The notes under the pieces are model-generated. The model was given only the letters and a program-made list of their open reading frames with translations. It was not told the DNA's origin and made no database searches. Below, piece after piece: positions 8,256-19,300 of a DNA stretch of 24,572 nt. Both the position numbers and the translations under genes were made by a program. Where the stretch lies: NCBI GenBank assembly GCA_964344895.1, contig CAYFPB010000011.1, positions 1-24,572 of the forward strand, read 5' to 3'. Numbering within the stretch: the first letter of the stretch is position 1; each line of letters starts with the position of its first letter. Source of the DNA: UBA6164 sp964344895. GTDB taxonomy: Bacteria > Patescibacteriota > Gracilibacteria > BD1-5 > UBA6164.

Positions 8256-10571
8256 ATGAAAAAAATACTAAGTGCTATATTAGTGCTATTTTTAGTCATG
8301 CCTAATGCTGCTGCACAACTAACAGAAGAAGAAATAGATGATATACTAAGTTTTAGGCAAAATAAGTGTGAAAATATAAAACAAACTGATATACCAACCA
8401 TATTTATCCCAGGAATACTAGCCAGTTGGTATAGTGAGTACTGATATGAAGAGTCAAAAGTAAAAAGATGGATACCAGATCCAATAACACATACTTATGA
8501 TACACTATTTTATACATTTAAAAAAGAAGGCTATAATATCAAAGATGTATTTTATAAAAATGAATTTGAAACATATACTATATGAAATCCAAAACAGTCA
8601 TTATATTTATTATGATATGACTGGAAAAAAGATAATAAAATAACTGCAACTATGCTTTCAGAACTTATTCTTGAAATAAGACTGAAATATGAGGAAGAAA
8701 ATGGTTGTGATATAGGAACTGTAAATATAGTAGCTCATTCTATGTGATGACTAATTGCTAGAGCTATGTTACAAGATATGTGTGCTAGTAGAGAAGATAT
8801 AAAAGATTATTACAAAAATACAAAAAAGTGACAAATAAAATATATAAACTCTAGCTTTTGTAATAATTTTACTAGAGTAAACAAGCTAATAACAATATCA
8901 ACACCACAAAGATGATCACCAAATAGTTTGCCTATGTGGACCAAGTGAGATATAAATGCTACAAATGCATTCAAACAATCTGTAGCACTAAAAACACAAC
9001 TATGAGTAGCATCAAATCATGAATTATATAAAGTAATACACTGATATGATGAAAAAATAACTAATTGAATAATAACAATATGACAATTGCTACCAGACAT
9101 AGCAAAATCATGAGAGTTTAACAATGAATTAAGTTATTTATATAAGGATAATCAAAAGTTAGAAAGAAAAAATCACCCAAAAAATCAATTTTTAGAAGAA
9201 TTGAATAGTAGTGATGGTATAGAAAAAATGTTTAAAAATATTAGGTGAAAATATAGTCTATATTATACAAAACAAACTGATAACTTTGAGAAAAATAATA
9301 TAATAGGATATGAACTAGAAAAATTATTTACAGATCAAAATTGAAACTATATAGAAGATAAAACAGAAGAACAAAAATCTAAAGATATATATGAAAAATT
9401 TTCAGAAAAACTAGTTAAAAAATCCTATAATATAAACAAAAATATAAGAAATAATAAATGATTATGATGAGACTGAACTGTACCAACTAATAATTTATTA
9501 TTAACAGCTAATGATTTTTATAAAAAGACTGAAATAGTTAATAATAAACTTGAAACTATTGAAAAAGAATGTTTTAAAGATTGAGAAGAAACTTTGGTAT
9601 CAAAAGATTTATGAGAATTTGACTGAGAGCTTTGTTCTCATACTAGAACACCAACATTAGTATCAATAGATATAGTAGAAAAAATTATATGAAAAGAAAC
9701 TAAAAAAGAAGAGAAAATAAAACAATTATATTCTAATATGTGATATATAGACTATAGTAGTAAAGTAACTGACACAACTAAAAAAGACTCTATATCTTGA
9801 GATATAGAGATAAAAACAACAAGAGTAAAGTGAATCAAAAATGAAGATAGAATTGATAATTTATTAAAAACAAACTATGTAAAACAATTTCAAAATAGGG
9901 AAGAAGTAGATGATTTCTATGAAAATAGAAAGTTATGGTGAAGACAAAAAATAAAATGATGAAATCTAGTTTGAGCTCTTGTTAGATATGAAATAAGATC
10001 ACCAATAAACCTGATAATAGAAGATGAAAAATGAAGAAAAATATGAATAGATCCTGATACTTGAGAATTGATTAATCAAATTCCATGAGCCTGGACTAGC
10101 TGAGATACTGAACACTCATGACAAAAAGAGTATTTTTTAATACCAAAAACTTGAACATGAGAACTAAATCACAAAATTCATAGTTTTTGAACCTGAGATT
10201 GAGAATATCATATAGTTGTAGATAGTATTGAAGAATGAGAAGAAACAAAAAGGGAAATAATAAAATGAAATGCTAAAAAATGAGTTTTAGAATGATATGA
10301 TATTCAAATAAAAGAAAAAAAAATAGAGTATAAAAAAGAAAAAACTAATTATTATAAAATAAATAAAAAGAAAAAAGAAGTAAGTATAGAAGAAAAGTAT
10401 GCTAGTATTTTGAAAACACTAAAAAACCTTATTGATAAAAAATATTCAATAAAACAAAAGGAAATACTAAAAGATAGACTTATAATTTTTTCAAAAAATA
10501 TTGAAAAAACTAAATTTAAAAACAATGAAAAAGTAAAATATCTAGTAGGGGAATTAGTGTTGTATTTATAA
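8256..10571 (+). CDS. Secreted alpha/beta-hydrolase lipase/esterase (PGAP1/LCAT-like)
   Basis: A 771-residue protein. Residues 1-20 form a signal peptide (MKKILSAILVLFLVMPNAAA). The catalytic domain shows IFIPGILASW (oxyanion region, ~residue 50), LFGYDWKKD, the nucleophile elbow VAHSMGGLIAR with Ser162, and LITISTPQRGSP, where most relatives have His for the Gln. GGDGTVP supplies a likely Asp406 and His462 (CSHTRTP) is the best His candidate. The GG of the elbow is TGA-TGA, which proves Gly decoding. The C-terminal ~300 residues include a beta-rich stretch with many Gly and Trp, then a Lys/Glu-rich helical tail; I recognise no domain there. It probably acts outside the cytoplasmic membrane on lipids or esters, perhaps of a host cell. 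The substrate is unknown. Confidence 0.85.
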
Positions 10572-10582
10572 AAATAATTAAA

Positions 10583-10984
10583 ATGATTGAAAAAGAAAAA
10601 TATAAATTTTGGAATATTTTAAAACAAAAATTAAATAGTTGTAATAAAGAAAATTTTTATGTAAATGCAAAAGAAATATGGTATATTCATAATGGAATTA
10701 ATATTTGATATGAATCAAATGGCAAATGACTTGATTTTAAAAGACCTGTTTTAGTTATTAAAAAAGTATGAAATTTATTTTTTATAGTTTCTATGACAAC
10801 AAAGTGAAAAAAAAATAATAAATTTTATTATAAATTAGATAAAAGCTATTTTTGAAAGAATAGTTATGTTGTGTTATCTCAAGTAAAAATAATTGATAAA
10901 AGAAGATTTGCTGAACAGATTTGAAAATTATCTTGAATTGATTTTTGAAAAATAAAAAAAGAGTTGAAAAAAATATTATTTTAA
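10583..10984 (+). CDS. Second PemK/MazF-like protein
   Basis: A 133-residue protein with the PemK/MazF plan: AKEIWYIHNGINIGYESNG (opening strand and loop), RPVLVIKK, LFFIVSMTTKGKK, SYVVLSQVKIIDKRRF. These align with the motifs of the PemK-like protein at 5131 (GEIWNI, RPCLIV, LDQIRTISKQRL). It has a ~30-residue leader but no MIDQHKTLSEK tag. It starts 11 bases after the lipase stop and is likely co-transcribed with it. No partner antitoxin is visible. It may be a toxin domestically reused as a regulator or RNA-binding protein. Confidence 0.75.
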
Positions 10985-10990
10985 CTCTTT

Positions 10991-11035
10991 ATTCTCCACT
11001 CATTTAGAGTGGGAGGATCCACAATTAAGGGACGT
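10991..11035 (+). repeat. GC-rich intergenic repeat, copy B
   Basis: CTCCACTC at 10994-11001 pairs with GAGTGGGAG from 11007 (one bulge), followed by GATCC and an AAGGGACG tract. The plan matches copies A and C. It lies between two convergent genes and may end both transcripts. Confidence 0.5.
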
Positions 11036-11083
11036 TAGTGTTATTATTATAATAAAAAATAATTAAAAAGTCAAATAAAAAAA

Positions 11084-12244
11084 TTATTTTATAACTTCAG
11101 CAATAATACTAGCAACTCCTTTATCTAAAGGGCTAGGTATAATACAATCTGGTGTAGGATTATCTACATAATCAGCTAGAGCTTTTGCTGCAGCTATTTT
11201 ATGGTCATCAGTTATATGTTTTACTTTATTTTCAAGTGCCCCCTTAAAAATCCCAGGGAAAGCAAGTACATTGTTAAGTTGGTTAGGGAAGTCTGATCTA
11301 CCTGTAGCAATAATACTTGCTCAAGCTTTTCTCGCTAAATCAGGCATTATCTCAGGTATAGGATTAGCCATTGCAAATATAATTGGATCAGGATTCATAG
11401 ATTCTACCATCTGTTCAGTAAGTACTCATGGAGCTGAAACTCAGATAAAAATGTCACTATTTTTAATAGCATCTTCAAGTCATCATCTGATACAAGATTT
11501 TGATTCTATATCATAAATACAAGCTTGATTTGTGATATCAGCTATTTCATCTTTTATAGAATTAAGTCAATCTCTTCATTTGTAAATAGCTCATTTTGAG
11601 TCAACCATTACTATATCATCTATTCAATATTTATTTAATAGTTTTAGTATAGCAACTCATGCTGCTCAAACTCAGTTAATAACTACTTTTAGATCTTCTT
11701 TATTTTTATTAGTGATTTTTAAGGAATTAATTATTCAAGCAAGACAAACTATAGCTGTTCAGTGTTGATCATCATGAAAAACAGGTATATCAAGTTCAGC
11801 TTTAAGTCTTTCCTCTATTTCAAAACACCTAGGAGCAGAAAAGTCTTCTAGGTTTATTCAACCAATAGTAGGACTTATATGTTTTATTGTACTAATTATT
11901 TCTTCTGTATCTTGGGTATCAAGCACAATAGGGAAAGCATTTACTCATGCAAACTCTTTAAATAAAACACATTTTCATTCCATAACAGGTAATCATGCTA
12001 ATCATCAGATATTACCAAGACCTAAAACAGCAGATCAATCAGAAATAACAGCTACTGTATTTGATTTGATAGTATATTTATAAGCATTTTTTGGGTCTTT
12101 AGCTATTTCCTTGCAAGGTTCAGCAACTCATGGAGTATAAGCAAGAGATAAATCATCCTTATTTTTTAACTCTACTTTTGATTTAAAATCTATTTTTCAT
12201 TTCAGTTTTTCATGTAAAACCAAACTTTCTTTAAAGTAATCCAT
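11084..12244 (-). CDS. Malic enzyme (NAD(P)-dependent, short bacterial form)
   Basis: A 386-residue enzyme that oxidatively decarboxylates malate to pyruvate and CO2 with NAD(P)+. Motifs in order: SLAYTPGVAEPC (~residue 30, with the catalytic Tyr), SDGSAVLGLGNIGG, GLPVMEGK (catalytic Lys), INLEDF and HDDQHGTA (metal ligands), VINGVGAAGVA (Rossmann loop, glycines as TGA), MANPIPEIMP and ATGRSDFPNQ. It has the length of the short bacterial form and lacks the C-terminal phosphotransacetylase-like domain. It is the only central-metabolism enzyme in the window and stands alone on the minus strand, flanked by GC-rich repeats on both sides. No Shine-Dalgarno is visible. Cofactor preference is not assigned. 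Confidence 0.93.
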
Positions 12245-12290
12245 TATTATTATTTTAATTAATTAAATTTCTCCTTTTTTTTGGATATAA

Positions 12291-12335
12291 AAAATTCTCC
12301 TCCCCTGACAAGGGGAGGCAAGGAGGGGTTTTCAC
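12291..12335 (+). repeat. GC-rich intergenic repeat, copy C
   Basis: CTCCCC at 12299-12304 pairs with GGGGAG around a TGACAA loop, followed by GCAAGGAGGGGTTTT. The plan is the same as copies A and B. It lies in the gap between the divergent malic enzyme and GT-C genes. Confidence 0.55.
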
Positions 12336-12344
12336 TATTCTATA

Positions 12345-12392
12345 TTTTTTAACATAAAAATAAAATTTTTCTTGTTATTTTATGTTAAAAAA
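12345..12392. other. AT-rich inverted repeat in a divergent intergenic region
   Basis: TTTTTTAACATAAAAATAAAA at 12345 onward pairs with TTATTTTATGTTAAAAAA ending at 12392, with a short loop. It resembles a bidirectional terminator, yet the flanking genes diverge. It could instead be an operator or a leftover element end. The remainder of 12245-12427 shows nothing else. Confidence 0.5.
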
Positions 12393-12427
12393 CTATTATA
12401 AAATTATTATTTATTTATATATTTTTT

Positions 12428-15400
12428 ATGATTTCTTATTTAGTTAAAATATTTATATTATTAGCATTTAGTTTTTTTGTTATATATAACTATTATTTTT
12501 GAGCATGATCACATGTAGAAAATTTTGATTGATATCTACCTTATATAATAATTATGTGAATTATTTATGGTATTTATAAGTTTTTACAGCTTGATTTATT
12601 AGCACAAAAACAAAGCTTTTCTTTATTAAGAATAATATGATTTTTCTTTCTACATTTATTTGTACTATGTCTTTTGTATTTTTCATTTAATGATATACCT
12701 TTATCAAATTGATTACTACTATTTTGAAAAATAGTTTTTTATTTACTTTTGCCAACTTTAATACTATTTATTGCATATTGATTCTGAAAAAAAATATCAT
12801 CTTGTATTAATTATTTAGAACAAGATAATAAAACATATAATTTTTTATTATCTTTGGCTCTATGATTTTTTTCATTTGTATTTTTAATTACAACTATAGG
12901 TATATTAGGTTTTTATAATATATGGGTTGTCTTACTTATACTGGGGGGATTTATAGCTTATTCATATAAGGAAATAATAGCTGCATTTAATTGAGTTACA
13001 GATTATAGTATAGAATTAGATGTTACGGAATGAAATTATATGAAGTTAATAAGTAGTGAGTTATTATTTATTATTTCTACACTTATTATAAGTACTACTT
13101 TAATAAATATAATTAGGCCTTTTCCTATTTGATGGGATGATTTATGAGCATATATGAACTATCCTCATTTATTTGCTGAAGCTGGTAGTATAATTTCTAT
13201 TTGATGAATGCGTAGTTGGGAAGTTTTTACAGGTATAGGTTATATTTTTTCATGACCAACTCAAGCATTTTTTCTGAACTCAATTTGAGGAATACTATCT
13301 TTTATTGTACTTATTTTGGTTATTGGAGATTTAATAAAAACTACTAGTCCAAATAAAAAAAGTTTTTTCAATGTACCAATGTTGTTAGCTACTATTTTTA
13401 TATCTATGCCTATGGTTGTTTTTCAACAAGCTAAAGATATGAAACTAGATGCATGATTATTTTTCTTAAGTGTAATAACTCTATATTTATTATTTAAATA
13501 TTATTTAAATAAACAAAAGTATGAAAACTTAGAGATGAAAAAATGGTGAGGAATATTATTTGTTGTATGACTTTTATTATGATTTGCTTTTACTATTAAG
13601 TTTACATCATTATTACTTATATCATGAGCTTTAGCTCTAGTATTTTTTTCTAGACTATGATTTGCTTGACTTATTTGATACATATCTATTTATTTTGCAA
13701 TATTTACAAAAGCAGATTTATGGAAAAAAATGAATGTAGTTGTTAACCCAGATAAAATACCATGATTTGAAACTAAATTTGCAATTATTTTTTGACTTTT
13801 ATGATTATGATTTATAGCATATCAATTTCTGAAAACTGAAAAATCTACAATAAATAGATTTTTAAAAGAATTAGCAATAATTTTTGTATGAATAATTATT
13901 GCTATATTACCATGGTGAGTAAAAAATATTGTTAGTTCTTATCCTGATATTTGAGTATCTGCTGTATTATCATGAAAATCAGAAAGTTTTGTAATGGATA
14001 AAACATTATTAAAAACATCAGAAGAATTACAAAAAATTGAAGAAGAAAAAAAGGCTCAAAGATTAGCTAGTGATGGTACTATATGAAATGAGGACTGGTG
14101 AAGGTATTTAGGATATGAAAAATGAATAAATAACTACATAAAACTTCCATGGAATCTTACTATGCAAGTAAATCAAAAAGGAGAATTTACAGATATATGA
14201 TTTATATTTTTAGCTTTATTACCAGTTATACTGTTATTTTTGCCTTACAGAAAGAAAAATTATGCTTTTTTAATAGTTATATTTTTACTACTTGAATTAC
14301 TTATTTTTGTAAAATCTGAAGCTAAACCTATAAATATTTCTAATTTATCAGCTATAAACCAGGAAACAAAGGATTTTCTATTTGATAAAAATAATAAAGT
14401 ATTTAAAGATAAAACAAATAATAAAGATATTTATGATATAGACTTTTTTAGTTATGTATCAAAAGATGATCTAAAAAAACTTGCTTGAGAAGATAATACT
14501 TATGAAACTCTTGAAAAAAAATCAAAAGAGCTTTTTTATAAACAAATAAGAGCTAAGGTAGAATCTGAATCAATAGAGAAAAAAATAACTTTAACAAATA
14601 CTGATTTATATGACAAAGACTATGAATACTTAAAAGAATTAAAAAGTATAAGAGATTCTAGCTATTATTTTAGTTCAAAAGTAACATCTCTACATGTATT
14701 AGAATGATTAATTAAAGAATATGAAATAAAAGACTGACAAGCTTTAATAAATCTATGGAAAGAAAATAGATCTTTTAATCAATTGTTATCTGATAATTTT
14801 GCAAAATATAGTTTACCATGAGGTTATTTAGTAATATTAATATTATTTTTATTACCAGTACTATTTATATTTTTAGGATTAAAAAGAGATGATGTTGAAG
14901 AAAACATTGAATTATTTAAACTAAATACTGTGTTTGTTAGTTTTTATACATTTCTTTGGGTAATATCTGCATTTTGAGTTGTTTGGTATGGTATTACAAT
15001 GTATTTTTCATTTTTGTTAGCAATTGGGGTAGCTTTATACTATACATCTAGTTATAATAGTACAGATGATGAAAATAGTATATTATTAAAAAAACTAGCA
15101 TCAATAAGTATTGGAATTGTATTTTTGATTTATATTTGTTTTTCAATAATACCTCATACTTTTTCTAATTTTAAAGCAGCATCATATAATAAGTATAAGA
15201 TGTGAAATGTTACTCAAGCTAGTGCACCATTTGTATACCATAAAGAATATTTAAAAATATTATTTGAATTGAATATTGCAGAAGATAAAAAAGAAAAATT
15301 TCTAGAAACTTATATAGATAAAGACATCATAGCTAGACTTCCAGATATAGTTACTATGGATATAGAAGAAATAAAAATTATACTTAATGAAGCAATAAAA

Positions 15401-16105
15401 AATAATAATAAATTATCAGGGCAAGCTGAAAGCTCTTTAGAAAACATTTATAAAAATATTTCAAATCCAGATAATGAATTTAAAAATAAATCTATCATAT
15501 TTAGAGCATGAACATTTTTAAAATATCATATTTCTGAAAATAATAAAAGACTTATAGAAGATAGTTTACTATTTAGTTTTAATGATTATATTCATGATAC
15601 AGATATATTTAAAACAATAGAAAATTTTAAAAAATTATGAGTAAGTCACTTACTTGTTGATCTAAATGCTGCAACTATTGATAGAGATAAAAGACATAAC
15701 TTAACTAAAAGGTATGAAAAACTACTTACTACTTTTACAGCTGATGATTTAGAATTAATAAGTACTGATAGTAAGTGTTTAAAAGTTGCATATGAAGATT
15801 ATAAAAAATCAGAAAAAAATAGTCATGATTTGAGTCAATTTATTACTATTGCTTGAGTAAACTATGAAAGCTACCAAGCTGATGGAACTCAAGTTGCTAG
15901 ATGAGCAAAATTAATGAATTGTTATAAACTTATAAACAAATACTTCAAAGAGAAAAAAGTAGATAAAGATAATTATCCTTACTTATTAAATATTTATAAT
16001 CATATTGAACATAATAAAAAAGATTATGATACTGATAACAAAGTTTATAAACTTTTACAAGATCAAGTAAAACATTGATATAAAGCATTGTTTAAGGTTA
16101 AATAA
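12428..16105 (+). CDS. Large GT-C-like membrane glycosyltransferase
   Basis: A 1225-residue polytopic protein. About six membrane segments fill residues 1-215. Next comes PIGWDDLGAYMNYPHLFAE at ~residue 234, an acidic pair after a membrane helix and typical of the first outer loop of GT-C enzymes (protein mannosyltransferase, ArnT). More membrane segments follow to ~residue 600, then a soluble charged region (~residues 640-790), a second membrane block (~790-920) and a soluble C-terminal domain with HLLVDLNAATIDRDKRHNLTKRY near residue 1075. GT-C enzymes use polyprenyl-linked sugar donors and glycosylate acceptors outside the membrane. Many TGA glycines run through it. It has its own terminator. 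Class assignment rests on topology and the WDD loop; the acceptor (protein, lipid or glycan) is unknown. Confidence 0.68.
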
Positions 16106-16135
16106 AAAAAGAGCTTTTTAAAAAGCTCTTTTTTT
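16104..16135 (+). terminator. Intrinsic terminator after the GT-C gene
   Basis: A perfect 32-base palindrome with core GAGCTTTTT/AAAAAGCTC, an A-run on the left and T7 on the right. It begins inside the stop codon of the preceding gene. Confidence 0.85.
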
Positions 16136-16190
16136 GTGTTTTATGATGTTTTGTGGTAAAATGTTAGTAAATATAAATTAATAGATAATT

Positions 16191-17837
16191 ATGTTACTTG
16201 ATTATAAAGAATATGTAGATTGATGATGTTCTGGCAATAGAGATGATATTTTTTTTGATGCATTAATTGTTAAAGAATTAAAATTAGATGAGAAAGAAAA
16301 AAATGTCCATTTTAATTGATGAGTAATATTACCAAACAAGTGAATCATTACTTCATGATATACAGGACAAATAGATAAGTTATATAATGAAACAAGTTTA
16401 ATGTTTTATAATATTACTGAATGAGATTTTGAGAATATTATTAATTTAATATTAGAAAATAAAGAAATTCAAAATATAACTGTAGAGTATTTGTGAAAAA
16501 AAGATCAATCTTTAGAAAATATTATATTGTTTATAAAAATTATAAAATGATTGAATAAAGAACAATTAGAAATATTTAAAGAATATATCGAAAAATCTAA
16601 AAAAGAGAATAATTTATCATCATTTTTAATGATGGCTTACTTTTTTAGAAATAATGACTTTGATTTATATATTGCTTTATTAAAAGATAAAAATAGTAAA
16701 AAAATATTTGAAAATGTTCATATTTTAGAAAAATTGATTTTAGAGTTAGAAAAAACAGTAGAATGAGAAATATTAAAAAAGATTATTTATTCAAAAATAG
16801 AAGAGTTATTAGATAATGCTATTATGACTACTTTTAGAGAATCTTTAGAGAATAGATTATGAAATAATAATACAGAACATTTTGAAAAATTTTTACAAGA
16901 AATGGAAGAGTTTTCTACTGATATAGTTAAGTCATGAATATTTTTTAAAGAATTAATAAAATCAAAACAAAATAAACAATTGTTATCGATAGAGGATTTT
17001 AATAAATTATCACCTGATTTTGAAGTACAAAAATTAAATTTATGAAACTTAATAAAAAGTTCAGATGAACTAGATATGTTAGATGAGAATAATTACTTAT
17101 ATCCAGAACTATTTTGAGTAGAAGATTATAAAATGTTGTATGAAAATTATACTCAAACTTATTGAGATATTGATAAGTGATGGTTGTGAGTCAATTTGAG
17201 GTGAGTTATAAGAGATTTGGAAAATAAAGAAGCTATATTTTATATGATGAGAGATAAGAAATCAAGAGAGTTATTAGCTATATGTAAAACAAAGGATTTA
17301 ATAGATAATATTTGTTATATTTGAACTCATTATGTTTCAGAAAAATATAGGAAAAATTTTAGTGTTTGATGATATGTAATGAATTTAGCTTTACAGGAAA
17401 ATAGCCATAAAGATATTGTATGAGCTGTATCAAGAAATAATTTAGCTTGTATGAGACATTTTAATTATTGATGATATATATCAGGTTGATTTGTAATAGA
17501 AAAAGATAAAAAGTGACAAAGTAAAAAATGATTACAAATGGTTTTTGATTGATGATATAATTGATCAAGTAAATATGAAACAAAAAATAAAAGTAAATAC
17601 AATGATACTTATTTAAAAAGTTTAGTTTGAAAAAAAGATTTATGATTTTTTGTAGAAAAACTAGATTCTAGAGAATGAAAAGATCAAGATTTTGTAAAAA
17701 CTTGTGAAGAATATTTTTCAAAATGATATGTTTTAACTAGATTTTTTTATAAAAAAATATGATTAGATTTTGATACTGAAGAAACATATGTAGTTTTTGA
17801 GAAGAGTAAAGAAGAAAATCAATTTTTCAATATATAA
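16191..17837 (+). CDS. Protein with GNAT-like acetyltransferase C-terminal region
   Basis: A 548-residue protein. Residues ~340-445 resemble a GNAT N-acetyltransferase: a strand (EAIFYMMRDKKSRELLAI), THYVSEKYRKNFSVGGYVMN (the place of the acetyl-CoA loop), then IVGAVSRNNLACMRHFNYGGYI, the common end of GNAT domains, where Asn and a following Gly are conserved. The N-terminal third starts YVDGGCSGNRDDIFFDALIV, and a long helical, charged middle follows; I recognise neither. About 35 in-frame TGA codons encode Gly against three GGN codons. It is a single-gene unit between two terminators. The substrate is unknown, and the GNAT call is by motif only. Confidence 0.6.
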
Positions 17838-17880
17838 AAAGAATATAAGGATTATAGTAATATATCCTTATATTTTTTAT
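17836..17880. terminator. Bidirectional terminator between convergent genes
   Basis: AATATAAGGAT at 17842-17852 pairs with ATCCTTATATT at 17864-17874, flanked by A-rich sequence on the left and T-rich on the right. It serves the GNAT-like gene on the plus strand and the TrmB-like gene on the minus strand, and contains the stop of the latter. Confidence 0.7.
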
Positions 17881-18652
17881 TAGTTTCAAAGTTAGTTGCA
17901 TAATTCCAAGCTAGTTTGAATAATGATAATGCAGCATTTTTTATATTTTCATTTTCTATAATAACTCAAGTCATATCTCATTTTTTATATGAAAAATAAG
18001 CAACTTTATTTCAATAAATATGTGTACATGTATCAAAAGGGAAATTTTGTTCAGGTACTAATAGTGAAACTCTATTAACTAGCTCATCATTTTCTCTATA
18101 TTTTTTAGATTTTTTGTTATCATTAAAAAGTACTTTTGTGTGAATTCTTGTTCTAGATCTTTTTATTGTATAATCATTATTTAGGTAATCAAGAATTTTA
18201 GGGTGAATATCATCAGTTATATCTATAGCTCAGTAAATATCTTGATTTACTTTAAATACATCTTCAAACATCTCTATTATTCAATCTACTCAAGTATAAT
18301 ATTTTACTTTTGGTACTTTTGAATATGGATTTTTTAATTGTTTTAAATCTGAAATAATACTATTAGCTTTTTGCATTTTTTTATCTATCTTGTTATATTC
18401 TTTATTTAACATAGTAAGTATTTTTTCAGGATCTTTGGGAGAATAAACATTTCCATTTGGTGTTTCTATCATCGATAAAAGTCACTTTTCAACTAGTTTT
18501 CAACAAATATATTGAGTATTAGATCTTGCTATATTAGTTTTTTTTCATATTAATGATGCTACTTGTGGTCACATACTTATAGATGCCAAATATACTTTGA
18601 CTTCATTCTCTTTTAATCATAAATCCTTTAATATTTTTGTTATTTGTTCCAT
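17852..18652 (-). CDS. TrmB-family transcriptional regulator
   Basis: A 266-residue protein. The N-terminal ~75 residues form a TrmB-type winged helix: LKDLGLKENEVKVYLASI, MGPQVASLIGKKTNIARSN (recognition helix region), then YICGKLVEKGLLS. A short coiled stretch follows (LNKEYNKIDKKMQKANSII). The C-terminal half (IIEMFEDVF, KVLFNDNKK, VAYFSYKKGDMTGVIIEN) fits the ligand- or phospholipase-D-like sensor half of such regulators. TrmB proteins usually control sugar transport or metabolism genes in response to a sugar, but relatives regulate other processes. It is divergent from the orphan pair at 18859 and 19301, which are the natural target candidates. A good promoter lies upstream at 18686-18712. 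Confidence 0.8.
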
Positions 18653-18685
18653 TTTTTCTTTAAAATTATAGATATATACATCAAT

Positions 18686-18712
18686 ATTATACTATTTTAA
18701 CTCTGCTGTCAA
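18686..18712 (-). promoter_or_regulatory. Promoter of the TrmB-like gene
   Basis: Read on the minus strand, TTGACA (18707-18712) and TATAAT (18686-18691) are both perfect sigma-70 hexamers, separated by a slightly short 15-base spacer. The start of transcription would lie ~25 bases before the ATG at 18652. Confidence 0.6.
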
Positions 18713-18808
18713 AACTTTTTTGGCACTTTTTTGTTTGTATTTTAAGCCAATACTCTAAGTTAATTGTTTTAATTACTATACAATAAATAGTAAATAAGTC
18801 AATTTAAT

Positions 18809-18814
18809 TATAAT
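18809..18814 (+). promoter_or_regulatory. Candidate -10 box for the gene at 18859
   Basis: TATAAT followed by an unusual G-run (18816-18820) in the divergent 206-base gap. No clear -35 is seen at the expected distance; an activator could compensate, but that is inference. Confidence 0.35.
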
Positions 18815-18858
18815 AGGGGGCAAGTAAAGGAAAGAAATTTAATAATTAATTTTTTATT

Positions 18859-19275
18859 ATGAGTATAATTAATACTATAACAGATAGATTGGAGGATGAG
18901 ACAAGAGGGTTTAAGGATGTACTTTCTGAAAAAGTATGAGAAGTTGTTGAATCAATAGATAATAAAGTTTTTTCTATAAGAATGCATAAACATAATAAAC
19001 AAATGCAAAAATCAAGAGAAAACAGGGAAATGTTAATTACATTATTAGTATCTCAAGGTTATTTTGAAATAAAAGGACAATCTGATATATTGAATTACCT
19101 AAATTTATTACCAAAAACTTGAATAAATATTAATTGAAATATGTATAAAAGATATCAATTAAAAAAAATATTATGGGATATTATTGAATGAAACTGGAAA
19201 AATCAGAAAGATTTTCTAGATAAAATAACTATTATAGCATTAGCTATAGATCAAGCAAAGGTTTTAAATAAATAA
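18859..19275 (+). CDS. Protein of unknown function (orphan pair, first)
   Basis: A 138-residue soluble protein that I do not recognise. The N-terminal ~55 residues look helical and amphipathic (ITDRLEDETRGFKDVLSEKVGEVVESI), followed by a basic stretch (MHKHNKQMQKSRENR). The C-terminal half contains QGYFEIKGQSDILNYLNLLPKTG and ends in helix. There are no Cys pairs, membrane segments or signal peptide. Only a few TGA glycines occur. It precedes the gene at 19301 by 25 bases and probably shares its transcript. It lies opposite the TrmB-like regulator. Confidence 0.65.
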
Positions 19276-19300
19276 TTTTAATTTTTAATAAATAATAAAT

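Noticed and set aside
11271..11516. A plus-strand reading frame inside malic enzyme
   Set aside because: It is antisense to a strongly conserved enzyme and has no ribosome binding site or family resemblance.
8183..12335. CRISPR repeats or a transposon made of the three GC-rich elements
   Set aside because: There are only three diverged copies, kilobases apart, with no regular spacers and no transposase or cas gene.
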